A stretch of 32,805 nucleotides of DNA from Lactifluus volemus (lineage: Eukaryota; Basidiomycota; Agaricomycetes; Russulales; Russulaceae). Of the stretch, positions 30,591-32,805 are shown one piece after another (the stretch's first letter is position 1; each line of letters begins with the position of its first letter). The position numbers were made by a program, and so were the translations under genes. The notes under the pieces were generated by a model, which saw nothing but the letters and a program-made list of their open reading frames with translations, was not told where the DNA came from and did not search any database. Where the stretch lies: contig WTXI01000375.1 in assembly GCA_022376515.1 (NCBI GenBank), positions 1-32,805 on the forward strand, written 5' to 3'.

Positions 30591-31079
30591 GTGGTGGACT
30601 GTTGGGTAAGTTACTACAGAGGCAACCCAGCGGATGATTCGGTCTCCGACTCGGCCCCTGGCCCCGGCGGCCTGCGCACATGGCAATGGTGGGCCCAGTG
30701 GAAGGTGGATGACCAGAAGGTACGCACATCCTAGAGCACAACTCGCATACACTGGCACGGGGTACCCCTGTGTGCGAGGCGCGCAACCTTCTGGCAGGAG
30801 CACACAGTAACCATGCAACTCGATCCGCCGCGTCACGCTCGTGCGAACGTGGACAGCATCATAAAGGTCATCACAAAACCATCATTATAGTCTGCAGTCG
30901 ACTTGTTCAGCCACGACGTGTGGAGGCAGGCATGACATACGTCGAGACAGTCACACTGGACCCTAGGTGTGAGATGTCTTTTCACACAACTCTTTCAGGC
31001 ACTTCTAGGTGCCAGTGAACCTAAAGACGACCCTGGAATTCATGCATTCACGAAGGCACACAGGCCTGAGAGCATACAA
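30591..31079. other. Spacer upstream of FB5, nothing identified
   Basis: Moderately GC-rich sequence with no match to the acetyltransferase relics found beside type I genes. Short plus-strand frames (30770-31018, 30969-31160) are open, but no family was recognised. The sequence near 30640-30720 (CCGACTCGGCCCCTGG) resembles the FB2 upstream region near 11567 (CCGACTCGGCCCCGGC), so the FB5 promoter is probably here. Confidence 0.35.
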
Positions 31080-31601
31080 ACCAAAGTGACTAAGGAAGGT
31101 TACATTCAGAGAGCTGTGGCACGAAGGAGAAACGCGGAGACTAAAACAAAGTTAGTCTAATTGTATGAAACGGTGGAATAGTCAACTTAGTGAGACCAGA
31201 AAGGCATGGTAATAGAAAGTTGGGTTGAGAACCGAGGCGAAACGCGGCTGTGTGGTAACAGTAATCAGTCGGAGATCCTAGGGGAGGCTGATAGAAACGA
31301 GACAAAGGAATCAGCGGTGTCGTAGAGAAGAATAAAGAGATGCAAGGAACCAGAGACACATGAGATATTTGTAACACGACACGGGCCATTGCAACATCGC
31401 ACTGAACCTGCAGCGTATTTAAATTGACTGTGACGTCGAGGAATAAGATGAGCCATAAGGCACGGGTTGGTGGCTTACGTACTGTCCAGAATCGCTGTCA
31501 GACGAAATATAATGGGCAGATGGTAGGGGGAGGGAGTGAGTGAAAGAAAGAAATGCGAGGGACTTGTGATACATAGGTGGTGCACTGACCTTCCGATGTC
31601 C
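31080..31601. repeat. Duplicated 3' flank of type II F-box gene (copy 2)
   Basis: Homologous to 9540-9969, in the same position downstream of FB6. It contains a 70 bp insertion relative to that copy (around 31430-31490, GACGTCGAGGAATAAGATG...). The left 80 bp carry an open plus-strand frame ending GYIQRAVARRRNAETKTKLV, possibly the carboxy-terminus of a vanished neighbour. Confidence 0.55.
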
Positions 31602-32805
31602 TCATCGCTGGCGGACTAAGGCTACCGGGTGGCCGCTGTGCTGGCGGGCCGCAATGAATGATTGTAGTCCCTGTTGTGTAACTTCGTCTGACTTATTCCA
31701 ACAAAGGGTAAGACTTTGTAGCGAGGGGAGCACTTCGGCGGCTGATTCCCCCTTGAGCTCTTTTAAAGAATCTGCGATAAACTGTTCCAGAAAGACACCT
31801 ATTGTAAGACTTTGGACAGAGGGAAATGATTGAAAAAGTTGGAGCCATAGTGTGGGATCCATGTTGTCAGGATCCGGACTTGACCGGGATGTGATGGTGA
31901 GAGCGTTCACGCTAGAGCATAAGGGCAGAATCTGGCTGCATATTTGCGCTAGGGAAGAGACTTGCCAGTCCAACCTTTTGCCGTAGATATCCCACGAGTG
32001 AGAAAAACGTGTTGCATTTGAGGAAAAAAAGATGGAGGACTCGTTACGATTGATTTGCAAGTCTAGACTGGATGACTTGAACGACTTTAGGTGACCAAAA
32101 AACCGAACGATTTGGGGGATATCAAACACAAGCTGATGGAAGAAGCGAATCCGGAAGTAGTCGAGTGGAGGGGCATCCATTCGGGCCGCGAGGACTTCCA
32201 AGTACTCGCTCGCGCCTGTAAATTCCAACTTCGTGAGAGCAGGGAGGACAAATCGGGTCGGCGGCGGTGGGACTCGATTGGGTTGAGCTGTCGGGGATTC
32301 AAAGGTGATAATAAGTGATTCGATCTTTGGCAACGCAGACAGGCATCTGGCCATTGTCTCGGGTGGGATGTAACCAGAATTAGGTATATGGTAAAGATGA
32401 AGAGATGTGAGGTCGCTTGTAGACGAGAGGAGTCGTGGCAGCGAAGGAAATGAGAATGACCAAAGGGCGAGATGTTGTAGACACGGGGCAAATCCGTTCA
32501 AGAATGGATCGGGGAGATGAACTATTTCATCAAGTGAATAAAAGTAAAGAGATGTCAATGCTGGAAATGACTCCTCCATTGCCGTGACAATTTCTTCCCA
32601 TAGAAAATCCGCTGGACTGGTGATCGCAATCTCACGTACGCGATCACATCGCTCCAATGCGGCAACAAGGTTGTCTAAACTGTCTTCGGGTTTGTCCACT
32701 GCCAATTCCGACTCGGTATAGAAATCGACAACAAGGGAAATTCCGGCCAGACATTCAACGACTTCCTCACAGGTGTTCGCCCCGTGCAACGAAGTCGCAG
32801 ATTGA
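31602..32805 (-). pseudogene. F-box protein FB6 (type II), partial and frameshifted
   Basis: The gene enters from the right edge, so the F-box itself lies beyond the window. From residues matching LRLRCTG...TPVRKSLNVWPEFP onward it aligns with FB2 and FB5. At about 32734-32738 the run GGGGAAA of FB2 and FB5 is GGGAAA, a one-base loss that shifts frame after EFPL. Downstream the frame is open for about 370 codons through the leucine-rich region (SLYFYSLDEIVHLPD, CLQHLAL, YIPPETMARCLSALPKIESL) to VALVRQR and TGA at 31602-31604. The shift may be real or a sequencing error in a homopolymer. If it is an error, this is an intact type II gene. Confidence 0.75.

Noticed and set aside
1..32805. tRNA, rRNA, CRISPR and bacterial operon features
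   Set aside because: None was seen. The sequence is a eukaryotic, intron-bearing, transposon-rich region.

Overview
The window is nuclear DNA of a mushroom-forming basidiomycete (Agaricomycetes-like). The evidence is short 47-61 nt GT-AG introns, F-box proteins of the expanded mushroom type, a KDZ-type DNA transposon, Ty1/copia- and Ty3/gypsy-like retroelements, and no bacterial gene organisation. No species can be assigned. No tRNA, rRNA or CRISPR was recognised.

Layout. 1-2185: broken 3' end of a Ty3/gypsy-like retroelement with a zinc-knuckle gag remnant abutting a 3' LTR. 2186-4910: decayed Tc1/mariner-IS630-like (DDE) transposase with a TAG stop. 4911-17850: tandem array of minus-strand F-box genes (here FB1 6002-7526, FB2 9970-11497, FB3 13000-14521, FB4 15974-17513), separated by spacers holding plus-strand relics of a GNAT acetyltransferase that resembles N-acetyltransferase 9. 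A G-rich minisatellite lies at about 7900-8740. 17853-30590: a fifth F-box gene (FB5) split into two pieces 12 kb apart by two mobile elements inserted side by side. These are a 2.55 kb non-autonomous Ty1/copia-like element with apparently identical 290 bp LTRs (18036-20589) and a 9.4 kb KDZ-superfamily DNA transposon with 500 bp terminal inverted repeats (20599-30043). 30591-31601: spacer. 31602-32805: sixth F-box gene (FB6), cut by the window end and carrying a one-base frameshift.

How it fits together. The ancestral repeat unit was probably a head-to-head pair, F-box gene leftward and acetyltransferase rightward, sharing a short promoter region. It was tandemly duplicated. The F-box copies stayed open while the acetyltransferase copies decayed by different deletions. 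Two F-box subtypes are present: FB1/FB3/FB4, and FB2/FB5/FB6. The array then collected mobile elements. The KDZ transposon looks complete: TIRs, target-site duplication, subterminal repeats, a ten-exon transposase whose reading frame stays open through all nine predicted introns (about 974 aa), and two further plus-strand cargo genes. One cargo gene has an HMG-box-like DNA-binding region. The other ends in a hydrophobic tail anchor. It is the most notable system in the window.

Limits: everything was read by eye. Intron positions were accepted where frame and GT-AG borders agreed. Two frame changes in the cargo genes, at about 26600-26706 and about 28590-28620, could not be resolved.
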